Source: Sphagnum magellanicum
Lineage: Eukaryota; Streptophyta; Sphagnopsida; Sphagnales; Sphagnaceae
Assembly (NCBI GenBank): GCA_021904315.1
Contig: CM038918.1
Span: 9,811,349 to 9,875,348 of the forward strand
Reading direction: 5' to 3'
DNA: 64,000 nucleotides
Under the pieces are notes generated by a model that ran no database searches, was not told the origin of the DNA, and saw only the letters and a list, made by a program, of their open reading frames with translations. The stretch's first letter is position 1. The number at the start of each line of letters is the position of its first letter. A program made the translations under genes and the position numbers. Shown piece by piece: positions 26,342-37,692 of this stretch.

Positions 26342-26606
26342 TGTAATCAAATCATCCATCCTATGACTAAAAATTACACCTTAATTTAAATAATATAAGA
26401 AAATCAATGTAATCAAATCATCCATTCTATGACTAAAAATTACACCTTAATTTCCTACCCCCCCAAGTTCATCCATTCATTAAATAACATAAGGAAATCA
26501 ATGTAATCAAATCATCCATCCTATGACTAAAAATTACACCTTAATTTCCTACCCCCCCAAGTTCATCCATTCATTAAATAACATAAGAAAATCAATGTAA
26601 TCAAAA
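26342..26606. repeat. 94-base tandem repeat
   Basis: TGTAATCAAATCATCCAT starts copies at 26,342, 26,408 and 26,502, and a partial copy starts at 26,596. The second and third units are 94 bases and almost identical. The first is 66 bases and lacks the C-rich segment (CCTACCCCCCCAAGTTC). Confidence 0.9.
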
Positions 26607-27774
26607 TACCCTTTCTATCTCATGCTCACCACTCCAGCAATAAGGACCCTGTGCACCTTAACCCTAAACCCATCAACTCACACCCATTGAACCACCCGCA
26701 TGGTGCCAATAAAAACACACACACACACACACATATACAAATAAATTAGGGTTTAGGGTATTATGATTAATTAAGTTTGGTAGTTTGGCACACATGAAAC
26801 GCAAGCTTAGGCTTTGCACCCAATTTTTTTGGGTCACATCTCTTGAAAAAATAATATTGATATAGATAAATCAATTAAAAAAAGATAAATAAATAATAAA
26901 TAATTCAGTTGAAAAAAAAGAGAAAATGAACATGCGGACATGCCACATGCAAAATTTGGTGTGAAATTTCATCAAAATCTGAAGTTGGGGTTGCAAATAC
27001 CCTTACAAAGGCTTTTTTTTAAAATTAAAAAAAATTCATTAATAATAAAAAAAACAAGAGTTTTGGACTCAGTTTGCTAGATTTAGAGCACAAGTTACTC
27101 TTACTCTTGCAAGTCACCAAAAAAAAAGAAAAAAACATAGTGATTACAAATTTTTTTTTATTGTCCTTCTTGCCTTGTTACTATTTAATGCTAAAATTCT
27201 TTCTTAAGATGCTAGCCAAATTTCACACAACATTAAAAAAAATTGAAAAAATTAAATCACTAAACAAAAAAGGTTTTTTGTCCTGATTATAACAACAAAA
27301 GAAAAGCACAATCAATAATTATTAAAAGAACATTCAAAGAAATTCAAACTAGCAAGAACTTAAAAAATAAAATGCAATATTTCTGAATTTAAAAACAAAA
27401 ACTACAACTTAATAAAACTATAGTGGACTGAACTGAACTGATGGACCATCCAATTGACACAACCTAGTTCTTTAACTTGAAGTTCCCAAAAGATCACATA
27501 ATCAATTCAAAAAGCTTATCTATCCAGCTTTACTAAGGCCCACTTTAGACAAGGGGGTACGGGGGAACCAATTTCCTAGGAACCAATTTGGATTGATTTG
27601 AAGCAAATTGAATCCTTGAGTTGGACTGTATACCTTGTGGTCCCTAGCCTGATTCTTGGTTCTCCAAATCAAGAGCTCTCCTTCTAGCACTGGTTTTTTT
27701 TGGTCTGAACCGATCGATTTTCCCTCCAAAACAGGTGTGCCATGCAGGTTTAGCCTCAATTTGCCACTTTTTGG
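26607..27774. other. AT-rich intergenic
   Basis: Holds an (AC)n microsatellite at about 26,713-26,732 followed by a TTAGGGTTTAGGG motif. A 100-codon minus-strand open stretch at 27,520-27,831 has no recognisable similarity and overlaps a tandem duplication, so it is not called as a gene. Confidence 0.5.
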
Positions 27775-27965
27775 TCTTGGACCCTCGTCTGAAGGCCTTG
27801 TTGGGTGGACCAATTTAAAGCTTTCGACCAATAAGATTGCTTGAATTCATTGATCGCTAGACCTTGGACCCTCGTCTAAAGGCCTTGGGTGGACCAATTT
27901 AAAGCTTTCGACCAATAAGATTGCTTGAATTCATTGATCGCTGGACCTTGTACCCTCGTCTAAAG
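27775..27965. repeat. 84-87-base tandem duplication
   Basis: The block beginning ACCCTCGTCT recurs at 27,781, 27,868 and (start only) 27,952. It contains GGACCAATTTAAAGC and ACCAATAAGATTGC, and the copies are nearly identical, so the event is recent. Confidence 0.9.
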
Positions 27966-27999
27966 TCGCCCTAAGGCTATCCATCCTAAATTCTTCTCG

Positions 28000-28205
28000 T
28001 CTCCTAATAGCCACCCAAAAGCAGCAATTTCCCACAAATCTGTTCCAAAAGGAGTAGTAGTAGTAGTAGTAGTAGTAGTTGTTCTTCTTCTTCCCACGAA
28101 AGAGTCTGTTTTCAAAGAATGGGACAGAGGCCAGGCTAAAAGCCCCATTAGACAACAAAAGTAGTCCAAAAGTGGCGAAATGGGAAGAGTTTGTACACTG
28201 CACCA

Positions 28206-28246
<41 letters not shown>

Positions 28247-28649
28247 CTTTTCTTTCTTCCTCTTCCTCCGCCTTCGTCCCCGCCATGATCTCTGGATCCT
28301 AAGGGATTTGGATCCAAAGCAGCTCCACCAGGTTCTGGCACGAGGTTTTGTCATGAGTCGCCTGCCTGCCTGAGGAAGCTGCAACCCATTTGACAGTGGA
28401 ATCAAGCTGCAAAGTTCAAGTCTCATGATCAGTCTGATCACTAGCTAGCAAGCAAGCAAGCAATCAAGCTGCAAAGTTCAAGTCTCATGATCAGTCTGAT
28501 CACTAGCTAGCTAGCTAGCAAGCAAGCAAGCAATCAAGCTCAGCTGCTGCTGCAGCTGTTGCACCTGCCAACAAATTTGATCACACGGGCGCTGTTACAG
28601 TGCCTCGTGGCCAGTAGCCTAGGTAGCAGGAATATTAAGCAGCTACAAG
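28000..28649 (+). promoter_or_regulatory. Probable leader region of the proline-rich gene
   Basis: Contains an (AGT)n tract near 28,052-28,078, a (CT)n tract at about 28,207-28,242 and a pyrimidine-rich stretch, all common in plant leaders. A tandem duplication lies at 28,401-28,540. A donor at 28,650 (CAAG|GTACGT) and an acceptor at 29,178 (ATGATGCAG, after a T-rich run) would make a leader intron joining to the exon that starts at 29,179. The transcription start is not known. Confidence 0.4.
28401..28540 (+). repeat. 62-70-base tandem duplication
   Basis: ATCAAGCTGCAAAGTTC starts copies at 28,401 and 28,463, with a third start at 28,533. Each copy ends in CTAGCTAG and AAGCAAGC arrays; the second is 8 bases longer through extra CTAG units. 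Confidence 0.9.
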
Positions 28650-29238
28650 GTACGTGTGAAGAAGCTGCTAGCTGGATCGGCAGCTCGAGGATCAGTGGGG
28701 ACGCCGCCTCAGCTCGGAGAGAGAGAGAGGACATGTCATGTACTCGTGGTACTGTGTATCTAGATCAATGGCTTATTATACTTTATACTTCATGCCGCAA
28801 TTGTTTGAACAATATGTGATTATTTTCTGTCTGTCTACAGATCAAACCAGCTTCATGCAGCAATAATTAAATATTTGGATCCGCAATTCTTCAATACTAG
28901 ATTTAATTTCTGGCAGCTACAAGAAATTTTTTTACTTCAGCTTCATCATGTCGGAATGAATTGTCATTTCTGGTTGCATTCACAGCTTCACTAATTCCAC
29001 TCGAGCCGTCCATGATCAGAATGATCAGCAGAAGTTGTAATTATCATGGGCCATGCAGGCGAACTTGAGTTAATATATATGCAATCCATAGCTTCATGCA
29101 TGTGCAGACATCGCTACTGAATTTTTCTTTTGGGTTTGATTTTTTTTTTTTTTTTGGGTGTGTTCAATCATGATGCAGTTACAAGCTGGTGAATCAGCAG
29201 CTGAATCTGTTAATTGGAGATCAAGAGTTGTTGCAGCG

Positions 29239-31762
29239 ATGGGTGGAACTAGATCATCAGCTGCATCAGTACAGCGGCTTATACAACAACAACAACAACT
29301 GCGTCGGCAAAAGCGCCTAGCGTCGTCGTCGTCGTCAACAACAGTGCTAGTGAACTTTGCAGTGTTGTTGTTTTTGTTGTTGTATAGTAGGCGCTGCTGT
29401 GGCGAAGGTATAATAACTAGTGTGCAAGCTGCTGCGGCTCAAGTGCTGCATCTCATTAATCGCACTAGTCTTTAAACTAGTTATGTATAAGTTTTCCAGC
29501 TCCTGTGATTTCAGAAGAAGAATTCAATGAGAGAGGAGTTGCTGCTCGATTGATGCATTTAGGAATCTGTTCTTCAGCTTGTGGATTGCTGCCGCCGCCG
29601 CCTGATGCGGTTTTGTATTTGTGGAGACTCAAGCATGAATATGGGTCAGGGAAGATTTTTCTGCTGTTGCTGATTTTGTGTGGTTTGTGGCTGGCTGGAT
29701 GGCTGTTGTCTGCATGGGCGCACATCATGATGCAGTACTCGCGAGTATTCCAGGTGATGAATCAAGCTCCTTCTAGATCTGTCATGCAGGAGGAGTCCAG
29801 AGAATTGAACCTCAAGTACTTATGAGGAGATTTAGTCCCAGCAGCTCTGTACTAATTTGAACCCAAGCTTCTCAATTTGTCAGAGATAGCTCTGAGCCCA
29901 AGTCCAAGGAAATTTTGATGTATCGGTAGTGTACAAGAGTGCATCATGACTCAAGCTCCAGGGACAAGCAACCCTGCCAGGTCCAGAGCAAGGTTCCTGA
30001 GACTCGATTATACCAAATTTGACTGTAATCTGGGGAGCCAGTTCTGTCAACTGCTGTTCACAAATTTCATGTCAATCTAGTGCTGTTAGAGTGGTTGTAA
30101 AAATGAAGTTTGTACATCATAAAGAAGAAGAAGAAGAAGAAGATTGTGATCATGGAATTAGTCTGATCATGTGCTTCATGATGCGCAATGATCTCATATG
30201 GGTTCAACTGTTCAAGTCCCAGACATGACTTGACAGTATGAAGCCTAGCAATTGGCGGCAAGAGTCGATGATCATGCGCCTTCAGGAGGTAGTTTGATTC
30301 TGGAAAATCATGATGCTCAAATGTCTAGAGAATGTTTGAATTGATTCCTTCTTTGCCCCTGGATTGACATTGTGGATCTTTTCTCCAGGATCGCCACCAC
30401 CACCGCCGCCACCACCACCACCTCCTCCTCCGCCGCCACCCCCCTCCTCCTCCCCCACCTCCACCTCCTCCTCCACCTCCTCCTCCACCTCCACCCCCGC
30501 CTCCGCCACCACCACCTCCTCCTCCCCCACCTCCACCTCCACCTCCTCCTCCTCACCATCCTCCACCTCCACCTCCACCTCCGCCTCCGCCTCCGCCTCC
30601 GCCACCACCACCTCCTCCTCCCCCACCTCCACCTCCACCTCCTCCTCCTCACCATCCTCCTCCTCCACCTCCACCTCCACCTCCGCCTCCGCCACCACCA
30701 CCTCCTCCTCCCCCACCTCCACCTCCACCTCCTCCTCCTCACCATCCTCCTCCTCCACCTCCACCTCCACCTCCGCCTCCGCCACCTCCACCTCCACCTC
30801 CTCCTCCCCCACCACCACCTCCTCCTCAGACTTATCGTCCACATCCCCCACCTCCGCCTCCACCACCACCACCACCTCCTCCTCCTCCTCCTCCGCCACC
30901 ACCACCACCTCCTCCTCCTCCTCCGCCACCACCACCACCTCCTCCTCACTCACCGCCTCCCCCTACGCATCCTTCTTCACCTTCAAGCTCAGGGCCGGCT
31001 CCTACTCCAGCAACGTCACCGGGTTACCCATTAGCTCCTTCTCCAACATTGGGAATTCCTCCTACCGCCACAAGTCCAACACCAGGTTCCGCATCAGTTC
31101 CTTCTCCGACATCAGGAATTCCTCCTCCTGCCACAAGTCCAACACCAGGTTCCGCATCAGCTCCTTCTCCGACATCAGGAATTCCTCCTCCTGTCACAAG
31201 TCCAACACCAGGTTCCGCATCAGCTCCTTCTCCGACATCAGGAATTCCTCCTCCTGCCACAAGTCCAACACCAGGTTCCGCATCAGCTCCTTCTCCGACA
31301 TCAGGAACTCCTCCTCCTGCCACAAGTCCAACACCAGGTTCCGCATCAGCTCCTTCTCCGACATACGGAATTCCTCCTCCTGCCACAAGTCCAACACCAG
31401 GTTCCGCACCAGCTCCTTCTCCGACATCAGGAATTCCTCCTCCTGCCACAAGTCCAACACCAGGTTCCGCATCAGCTCCTTCTCCGACATACGGAATTCC
31501 TCCTCCTGCCACAAGTCCAACACCAGGTTCCGCATCAGCTCCTTCTCCGACATCAGGAATTCCTCCTCCTGCCACAAGTCCAACACCAGGTTCCGCATCA
31601 TCTCCTTCTCCTACAACCAGCCCACCTCCACCACCACCACCACCACCACCACCACCACCCCCACCACCACCACGAGGAGCTGCAACAAAACAGGGCATAT
31701 CTACACTAGTACTGGGTGCTCTTGTATTACTATGCTTTGAAGTTTTCTTTGGAATTCTCTAA
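29239..31762 (+). CDS. Proline-rich AGP/extensin-like wall protein, GPI-anchor-like tail
   Basis: The secure part is exon C (30,389-31,762). In the frame ending at TAA 31,760 it reads about 200 near-continuous prolines (breaks such as HH and QTYRPH), then nine 21-residue units of the type GIPPPATSPTPGSASAPSPT rich in SP/TP/AP glycomodules, about 17 more prolines, and a C-terminal hydrophobic tail (STLVLGALVLLCF...) like a GPI-anchor signal. Such proteins are O-glycosylated on hydroxyproline and sit at the plasma membrane and wall. Upstream, an exon with ATG at 29,239 ends at 29,407 and carries a hydrophobic signal-like segment (VLVNFAVLLFLLLYS). A possible middle exon (29,515-29,753) is phase-compatible with both neighbours but gives a His/Arg/Leu start to exon C. 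Skipping it gives GSPPPP directly, but then a 1-base shift is needed at the C-run near 30,439-30,444. The N-terminal structure is therefore unsettled. Confidence 0.6.
30389..30955 (+). repeat. CCT/CCA/CCG tract encoding polyproline
   Basis: About 560 bases almost entirely of CCT, CCA and CCG triplets, including three near-identical blocks of about 110 bases (CACCATCC breaks near 30,550, 30,650 and 30,740). The plus strand is pyrimidine-rich and the minus strand has dense GG runs, so triplex or G-quadruplex structure is plausible. The minus-strand Glu/Val-rich reading frames here are shadows. Confidence 0.9.
31052..31618 (+). repeat. Nine 63-base coding repeats (21-residue AGP units)
   Basis: Nine consecutive 63-base units, differing by only a few substitutions each (for example IPPPA/IPPPV/TPPPA and TS/TY at the end). 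All keep the frame. The uniformity points to recent expansion or gene conversion. Confidence 0.95.
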
Positions 31763-33334
31763 AAAATAAGGAAAAAAAAATTCCTCTGGAAATGTTATCG
31801 TGGTGTGGAGCTTGCAACATTTGCATAAGTGCTTTTTCTTCCCTTTCTAAGTAAGGTACTACAACTGGAGATCTCAACAACAACAACAACATTGCAACTA
31901 GAGAAGAAGAAGAAGAAGAAGAAGAAGAAGGATCATGCAAGGTTCCTGGAAGAAAGTTCAAATATGATTTTGTTTGCTGCCAACAATTTTCATGCATCCA
32001 AATTCTCAACAATTTCAAAGTGCATTGGATTGTAAATCTTTCATTGTATTTAAGATCAATTGCAAGGGACAATAATACTTGACAAAAAAAAAACAGATGA
32101 GCAAGTAATGTGCATGCGGGTGCGAGCCCCCCCACCCACCTTTGCAACATGCTCTTTGAGCTTCTTGTAAGTTCTTCTTAGGGTTTGAACTTCTACAATG
32201 TTTTGAATTTTAGGGTTTGGAGCTCATGGTTTCAACTTTCAACCATAGGGTTTGGATGGAAGTGAAGGAACCAAAATAGGAATTGAAATTTTTGTGACCT
32301 ATTGTACTATTTATACCAAATAAAATTGAAATTGAAATCTTTTGGAAGGGTTTTAAGTTAGTAATTGCTCCTCCAAATCATCTATCTTCCTCTTTGTTTG
32401 CATTTTGGTGTACTACATACAAGAAGCAACTTATATAAGGGGAATAATTTTGTGTGTTATTGTTGGAACAAGCTTTTTTTTTTTTTTTTTTTCATTTGCT
32501 TACCATGGCTCTAAACTCCTTATTATGAGCAAGTTCAAACTTTAAACCAACAACAATTAAAATAGGAATTGTTCCATGAGGGTTAGAACAATTCCATTGA
32601 TGCTTTTTAATGTACTTTTTTGGATGAAATATAGATGAATTTATGTAGATTCGGCATAATTAATTTGACTTTTAATTAGTATGTGGGGGCACACCATTCA
32701 TTCAAAGCTTGTTGCAAATTGCCAAAAACCTTGCACAATATATAAATATATCATTCTTGATTGGTGAGAGGAAATGATTGGGTCAAGTGTTTTTATTTAG
32801 ATAGTCTAAGGCCTTTTACTATCTTAATTTTGATATTTGTGAATGAAACTTGAGAAAAGTTTGTAAACCGTTTTAGATGTGAGAAATATGACTGGAGGCC
32901 TAAATATCGTTTATGGGTGGAACTAACTAGTTCCCAAAGCATTGAACTCACAATAAGTAGTAGTTTATAGTTTATAATTTGTGGTTTCATAAAACTTGAT
33001 GGCTTTTGTTTGTTACAAAGTCTTTGTTACAAGAACCAAATCATTCTTCAAATTTGAAAACACAAACTACCTTTTTTTTTTTGTTGCAATCATCCAAATC
33101 CCAAACCTTCATAAACCCCTAAAACCTCAAGGCTTTTCATAGTTGATAACCTCATATGCCACATGTGTGGAAGATGAAAGCCTTTTTCCTCGTCCAAAAG
33201 AGACTTGAATATGGATCAAAACAATCTTATTTGCACAACACAATTGAAGGGCAGTTTCCAAACAACGGGGCATAAGAGGAGGTGATAGTGGAATTTGCCC
33301 TCACGTTTTGGGAATGTGCTCCATCCATGAGCTT
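31763..33334. other. 3' flank and AT-rich intergenic
   Basis: Probable 3' UTR of the proline-rich gene for the first few hundred bases, with a (GAA)n tract near 31,902-31,930 and A-runs. After that it is AT-rich DNA with an 18-base T run near 32,475. No gene supported. Confidence 0.5.
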
Positions 33335-33465
33335 TACCAATCGTAAAGCATGAGGCAAAGGTTATTGTGAGTTAACATATATATAAATTAAGAGGTGTAA
33401 TGAAGGGGAGGGTTCTTATAACTACTCCTCAAGAATGGGAGGGATCTTACACCTATATGGATACA
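33335..33465 (-). repeat. Dispersed repeat, copy B (inverted)
   Basis: The reverse complement matches 20,270-20,395 in block order (TTGAGGAGTAG, TAAGAACCCTCC, TTTGCCTCATGCTTTAC). Copy B carries an extra AT-rich insertion between blocks. Confidence 0.7.
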
Positions 33466-35092
33466 ACACAAAATGCATTTATATATTCAAATGGCAAAAG
33501 GTTTGCATGTGATCAATGGAAGGGTCCTCCAACAACTAACAAACCAATCTTCCATGTGAGGAGGTGCTTTCAATTTATAAAAAAAAAAACCTTGGAGTGG
33601 TTAATGAGACAATGACATCACAATCACAACCTCAATCCAAAGGAGTTTGCTATTATGTTTTACACTTGCAAGTGTGTCCCGGATAGTTGCAAATATGTAC
33701 AAAGGTGGCCCAAGTTTTGATTTCCTTGAATTTTTATTGAATATTCACAAAGATTACTCAACATCCAATAATATCTCATGCACTTTAGGTCTAAAAATTA
33801 TAAAATCACCTCCACAAAATTCTATTCGTTGAGAACTTTCCAACAATACCAATATTGCTTCGAAATTTTTTACATTTTTATTTTTTGATTTTGTTGAATT
33901 TTCAATGACAAAATTATTCAATATTCAATAACTCTTGCACTATAGGTTTACACATAAAGAAACCACCTTGTTGCACTTCTACTCATCAAAGGAGGGGGGG
34001 AGATTACATTTCTAATACCCTCTTTGTGAGGGGTACCTATTACACCCATAAGGACCCTTGACAACTGAAACCCCTCTTCCATTTGCTATTGTCTTGGTTA
34101 TGGGGTATAGATACATATATATATCTAATAGCCATAAATTTTGGTTTGTTTCGAATCAAGTTAAAAGATCTAGCTATAAGTTAAATCGAGGTAAAATACG
34201 TTCCCACAACAACACAAGCCCAACACCCACATATGTACATAAGTGAGAGTACATATACACATATGTGTACACTCTCACTTATTATGCATATGTTCATGAA
34301 GTGGAGAAAACCCTAAAAAAAATTATCTTTTTTTTCTTGTATTAATTAAAAAAGGTTGGGGGGGCTAAATGTAATGCACACAAGAGAACCATGTATTTAT
34401 TAGTCTTAAAAACTGGTGCTATCATATTATTTGATCGCATTTACCCCATAGGTCATATCGGGGGCTCTATCAAGTAGACAAGGTTCTTTTAAGGCGGGCT
34501 AATTTTTTGACTTATTATTATTACACATTGTCCCCATGAAGAAGACGGATACAACAAGTGCAAAACCCAATCGAGCCCTGAAATTGAATCCACCCACCAC
34601 TACTGGCCCATCACTAACTTACTTGGGTTAACTAATGGGTGCATTCACACTTGATGTTAAGTTAATGTTAAATGAAAATCTAGGTGGCATCCTAGGTGGC
34701 ACCCAATGTTAAATGAGTTAGAGCTTAATGTTAAGTGAATGTTGTCTTAAGAAAAAAATTAGGGTTTAGGGTTTAAGGTTTCAGTTTTGTATTCAGAGTG
34801 TAGCCTATGATAATTATGATGATTTTCAATATGTCAACTTCATATATTTTCACAAAATTTCATTTCAGTATTTTGAGGATTATTTAATGATGAAACTGAC
34901 CTTAGGGTAAGGTATTCTCTTATTTCACAAGATCCTCTGAAGAGTTTTTGTTTTTGTTTTCCTTTGCCCCCCCTCCAAATTTGTGGTATCAAAAATGTAA
35001 AGAATTAGAAAAGAAAAAAAGAAAAAATAGTTTATTTTTCTAGTTCTGAAAAGAACTTGTTGAAATGTTTTTTAAATCACTGCATTCCCCTA
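33466..35092. other. AT-rich intergenic
   Basis: No gene. Contains a telomere-like TTAGGGTTTAGGGTTT motif near 34,757 and the hairpin listed separately at 34,230-34,292. Confidence 0.5.
34230..34292. repeat. Imperfect palindrome (hairpin)
   Basis: Arms CATATGTACATAAGTGAGAG and, reverse complemented, CATATGCATAATAAGTGAGA flank an 18-base centre that is itself partly palindromic (ACACATATGTGT). The perfect inner arm ATAAGTGAGAGT is 12 bases. Confidence 0.85.
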
Positions 35093-35095
35093 TAA

Positions 35096-35517
35096 GAGCA
35101 TCTCCAACAGTGCTCGGTATGTCACTCTGGATAATAAAATTAAATGTCTAAGTTTGGCTGTTTTTTTTTCGGCAACCCCACCAATAAAACTGTAACTGGA
35201 ACTGCATATACATGGGAACTACTATTACCAAACCATCTGGACCAATTTTTATGATCGACCAATCAAAAATACTGACCCGCAGCCAGGTGCAGTTTATTAC
35301 TCTTTTTTGGAGGTCGACAACTGTGTTGAGCCTTTTACCAGCCACGGCAAGCTCCACGAATTTGGTGCAGAAACACCAATTTCCCGAGCTAAACCGGCAC
35401 ATTTTGACTTTTTCACAATAAATTGTACTGTCTGGAGCCACATACTGAGCACTGGTGGAGGGAAAATATTAAACATTTCCTTTGGCCTGTTTAATGTTTT
35501 CCCTGGTTGAGATGCTC
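35096..35517. mobile_element. PIF/Harbinger-like MITE, 422 bases
   Basis: The element starts GAGCATCTCCAAC and ends GTTGAGATGCTC, giving a short terminal inverted repeat (GAGCATCTC, with AAC/GTT inside). It is flanked on both sides by the trinucleotide TAA (35,093-35,095 and 35,518-35,520), the 3-base target duplication typical of the PIF/Harbinger superfamily. It has no coding capacity. It shares CCACATACTGAGCAC with the fragment near 17,089. Confidence 0.75.
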
Positions 35518-35520
35518 TAA

Positions 35521-37289
35521 GACAGTAATTGCCTGGGCACACACTTCACATAAGTTTAGTTCTCAGGTGTAAAAATGGGTGATGGGGCCATTAAACTTTG
35601 ACAGTAAAACCCAACCGACCTGAATTTGTATTGTGGCATCTCGAAGAGAAATGTAGTTCAAATTCTCTAGAGTTTTTGTTACATTTTATTTTCTTCTCCT
35701 TTAGGGTTTAGGGCAAACCCTAAATCCTACCCAACCTGACATTTCCCAAAGGACAGGAGGCAAGGCTTTTTTTTTTTGTTTTCAATTTTCTGATGTAGCT
35801 GAAGTGGCGATCAACCATAAGATGATTTCGCCATATTTGGCTATAGAATAAATATGAAAGTTGAAAAAAAAACAGGATCCTCCTTCTATATTCTTGGCTA
35901 CCTAATGGAACTTATCATAAAATCTGGTGATCTGGAAACCTTTTTTTTTTTTTTTTTTCAAAATCTGGCAAATTTGGGTCATTTTTTTTTCATGGAAAAT
36001 CCTTTTGTATAGGTCGAAATCATATCTTTCAGGTCAAAATTTGGCAAAATTTCACAAAAAAGAAGAAGAAGCACTGAAGTTCTGGAGGGAGAGCTAGTGC
36101 TGCAGCCACTGACTCTGATTAGGGTTTCTTAATCCCAAGCTTAGTTCTAGGGTTCAATTTGGATTAGGGTTTCATAATAGAAAGATTAGTACTAGGGTTT
36201 TAATTTGAATTTCTAGAACTCAAAACTTATGGGTCATCATGAATCATGATTAAAAATCCAATTATTGGATGCTTTTTTAGTTACTTAATTAAATTGATAA
36301 CTTGGTGCACAATTAAATAGACCCAACAACAAACCATAAATTTCTTAGCTATATGCCCTACTACTACTACTACTACCTTGGCAGGTTTGACACTAATTAC
36401 ATTATTTTTCAAAAAAATCTGAAAACCTCAAAAAATGTTTTTCCACAATAGAGCCAAAAATTGTGAAGGAAAATGTTGAATCTTGGAGCATATATTAATT
36501 TTTTATTGAAATGAAAAATTTCAGAATTAATATATGGCTAACCCTTGGTTAAAATTCTGCCTCAAAAGAGGATGAATGGGCACACCTTACATGGAAAGGT
36601 TTCATTCATCAAAATGAGGAACCCTTACAAGTAGGGTTCCTCCTCTTTGCTCAAATGAAATTAATCACATCCATCCACTTCTAAAGTGCCCCCCCGCCCC
36701 AACATTAGGAGGGAAAATAATAATAATAATAATAATAATTGCCATATTTAGACAATAGACTCTAACATGTTGCCAAAAGATAGCATGGTTCCTAAAGTTT
36801 TTCTACTTTCCTGTAGCCAAATTTGGCTAAGCCCTCACAAATTTGGATAATCAGCAACCCAGGAGGTGTCTTTTTAAATTATTTTAAAAAAATTTATAAA
36901 TTTTATAAATTTACACCCCAATTTTGTCAAGTAAATGGACTGGCTATCGTCATCCACAAGAGGGATGAGTCAAATTAGGCTAAAGGTCAGCCAGCAAAGT
37001 AAAAAGAAAATTTAGGATCTCACTTTGTTCTGGCGATCTCCAGGAGCTTATTGTCTAAATATGGCGAACCTTTGAAAAAAATTCCTGAAATTATGGTGAC
37101 TTTTGCAGTTTATTTTTTCCCAAAAAAAAAAAAAACCATTTGTAAATTTCACACCAGATTTTTAGTTTTATTTCGTTGCCATGGGGCTAAAATTCACCCA
37201 AGAAAATAAACAAATAATTAAATAAATAATTTTAAAAAACTGCACTCAGTGTTTATTTTTAATTTGGGCTTCTTTTTCTTTTTCTTCTT
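35521..37289. other. AT-rich intergenic
   Basis: No gene seen. Contains TTTAGGG-like motifs near 35,702 and 36,120-36,200, (CTA)n near 36,361 and (TAA)n at about 36,718-36,740. Confidence 0.5.
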
Positions 37290-37630
37290 TCTTTTGTCGC
37301 TTTCGTGTTTCCTACGTACCTGCCACCGCTCGCCCGCCCGCTCGCTCGCTCGCGCGTCTTTCCTGCCTTTCACGTTTCTCCGCGCGCGAGGCCGCCGTTC
37401 GCGCAGCACTCGACTTCGCAAGACATCATCTCGACTGATCGGTCGGAACAGAAACTGTAGCGTGTGCGCGCGTCGATGGAAGCTGGATTTTTTTGGTCTC
37501 AGGGCCTTCGCTCTCTTTCGAACCGTTTTTAGTCTTGGAGAAGCTGTGTTGCGGGCCGCGCGAGGACGTGTTTCGGACGTACTGGTTTGAACTTGCATGT
37601 TACTGTATCAGTATGTTGTTCCATACATGT

Positions 37631-37692
<62 letters not shown>

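Noticed and set aside
22991-26606. CRISPR-like arrays
   Set aside because: The repeats are directly tandem with no unique spacers, and the DNA is eukaryotic.
30282-30953. Minus-strand open frame of 223 codons rich in Glu and Val
   Set aside because: It is the antisense of the CCT/CCA/CCG polyproline tract. Every frame of such a triplet tract stays open, and the plus strand has the natural AGP-like continuation.
31024-31698. Minus-strand Gly/Val-rich repeat frame
   Set aside because: Shadow of the 63-base repeats; no start context or neighbouring exons.
30364-31740. Plus-strand frame of 458 codons rich in Ser/Thr, then SFSDIRNSSSCHKSNTRFR-type repeats
   Set aside because: It is the longest open frame, but after 31,050 it reads the AGP repeats one base out. 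The neighbouring frame gives GIPPPATSPTPGSASAPSPT units and a GPI-like tail, which is biologically coherent.
34757-34775. Telomere or interstitial telomeric array
   Set aside because: Only two to three TTTAGGG-like units at each site, too short for an array.
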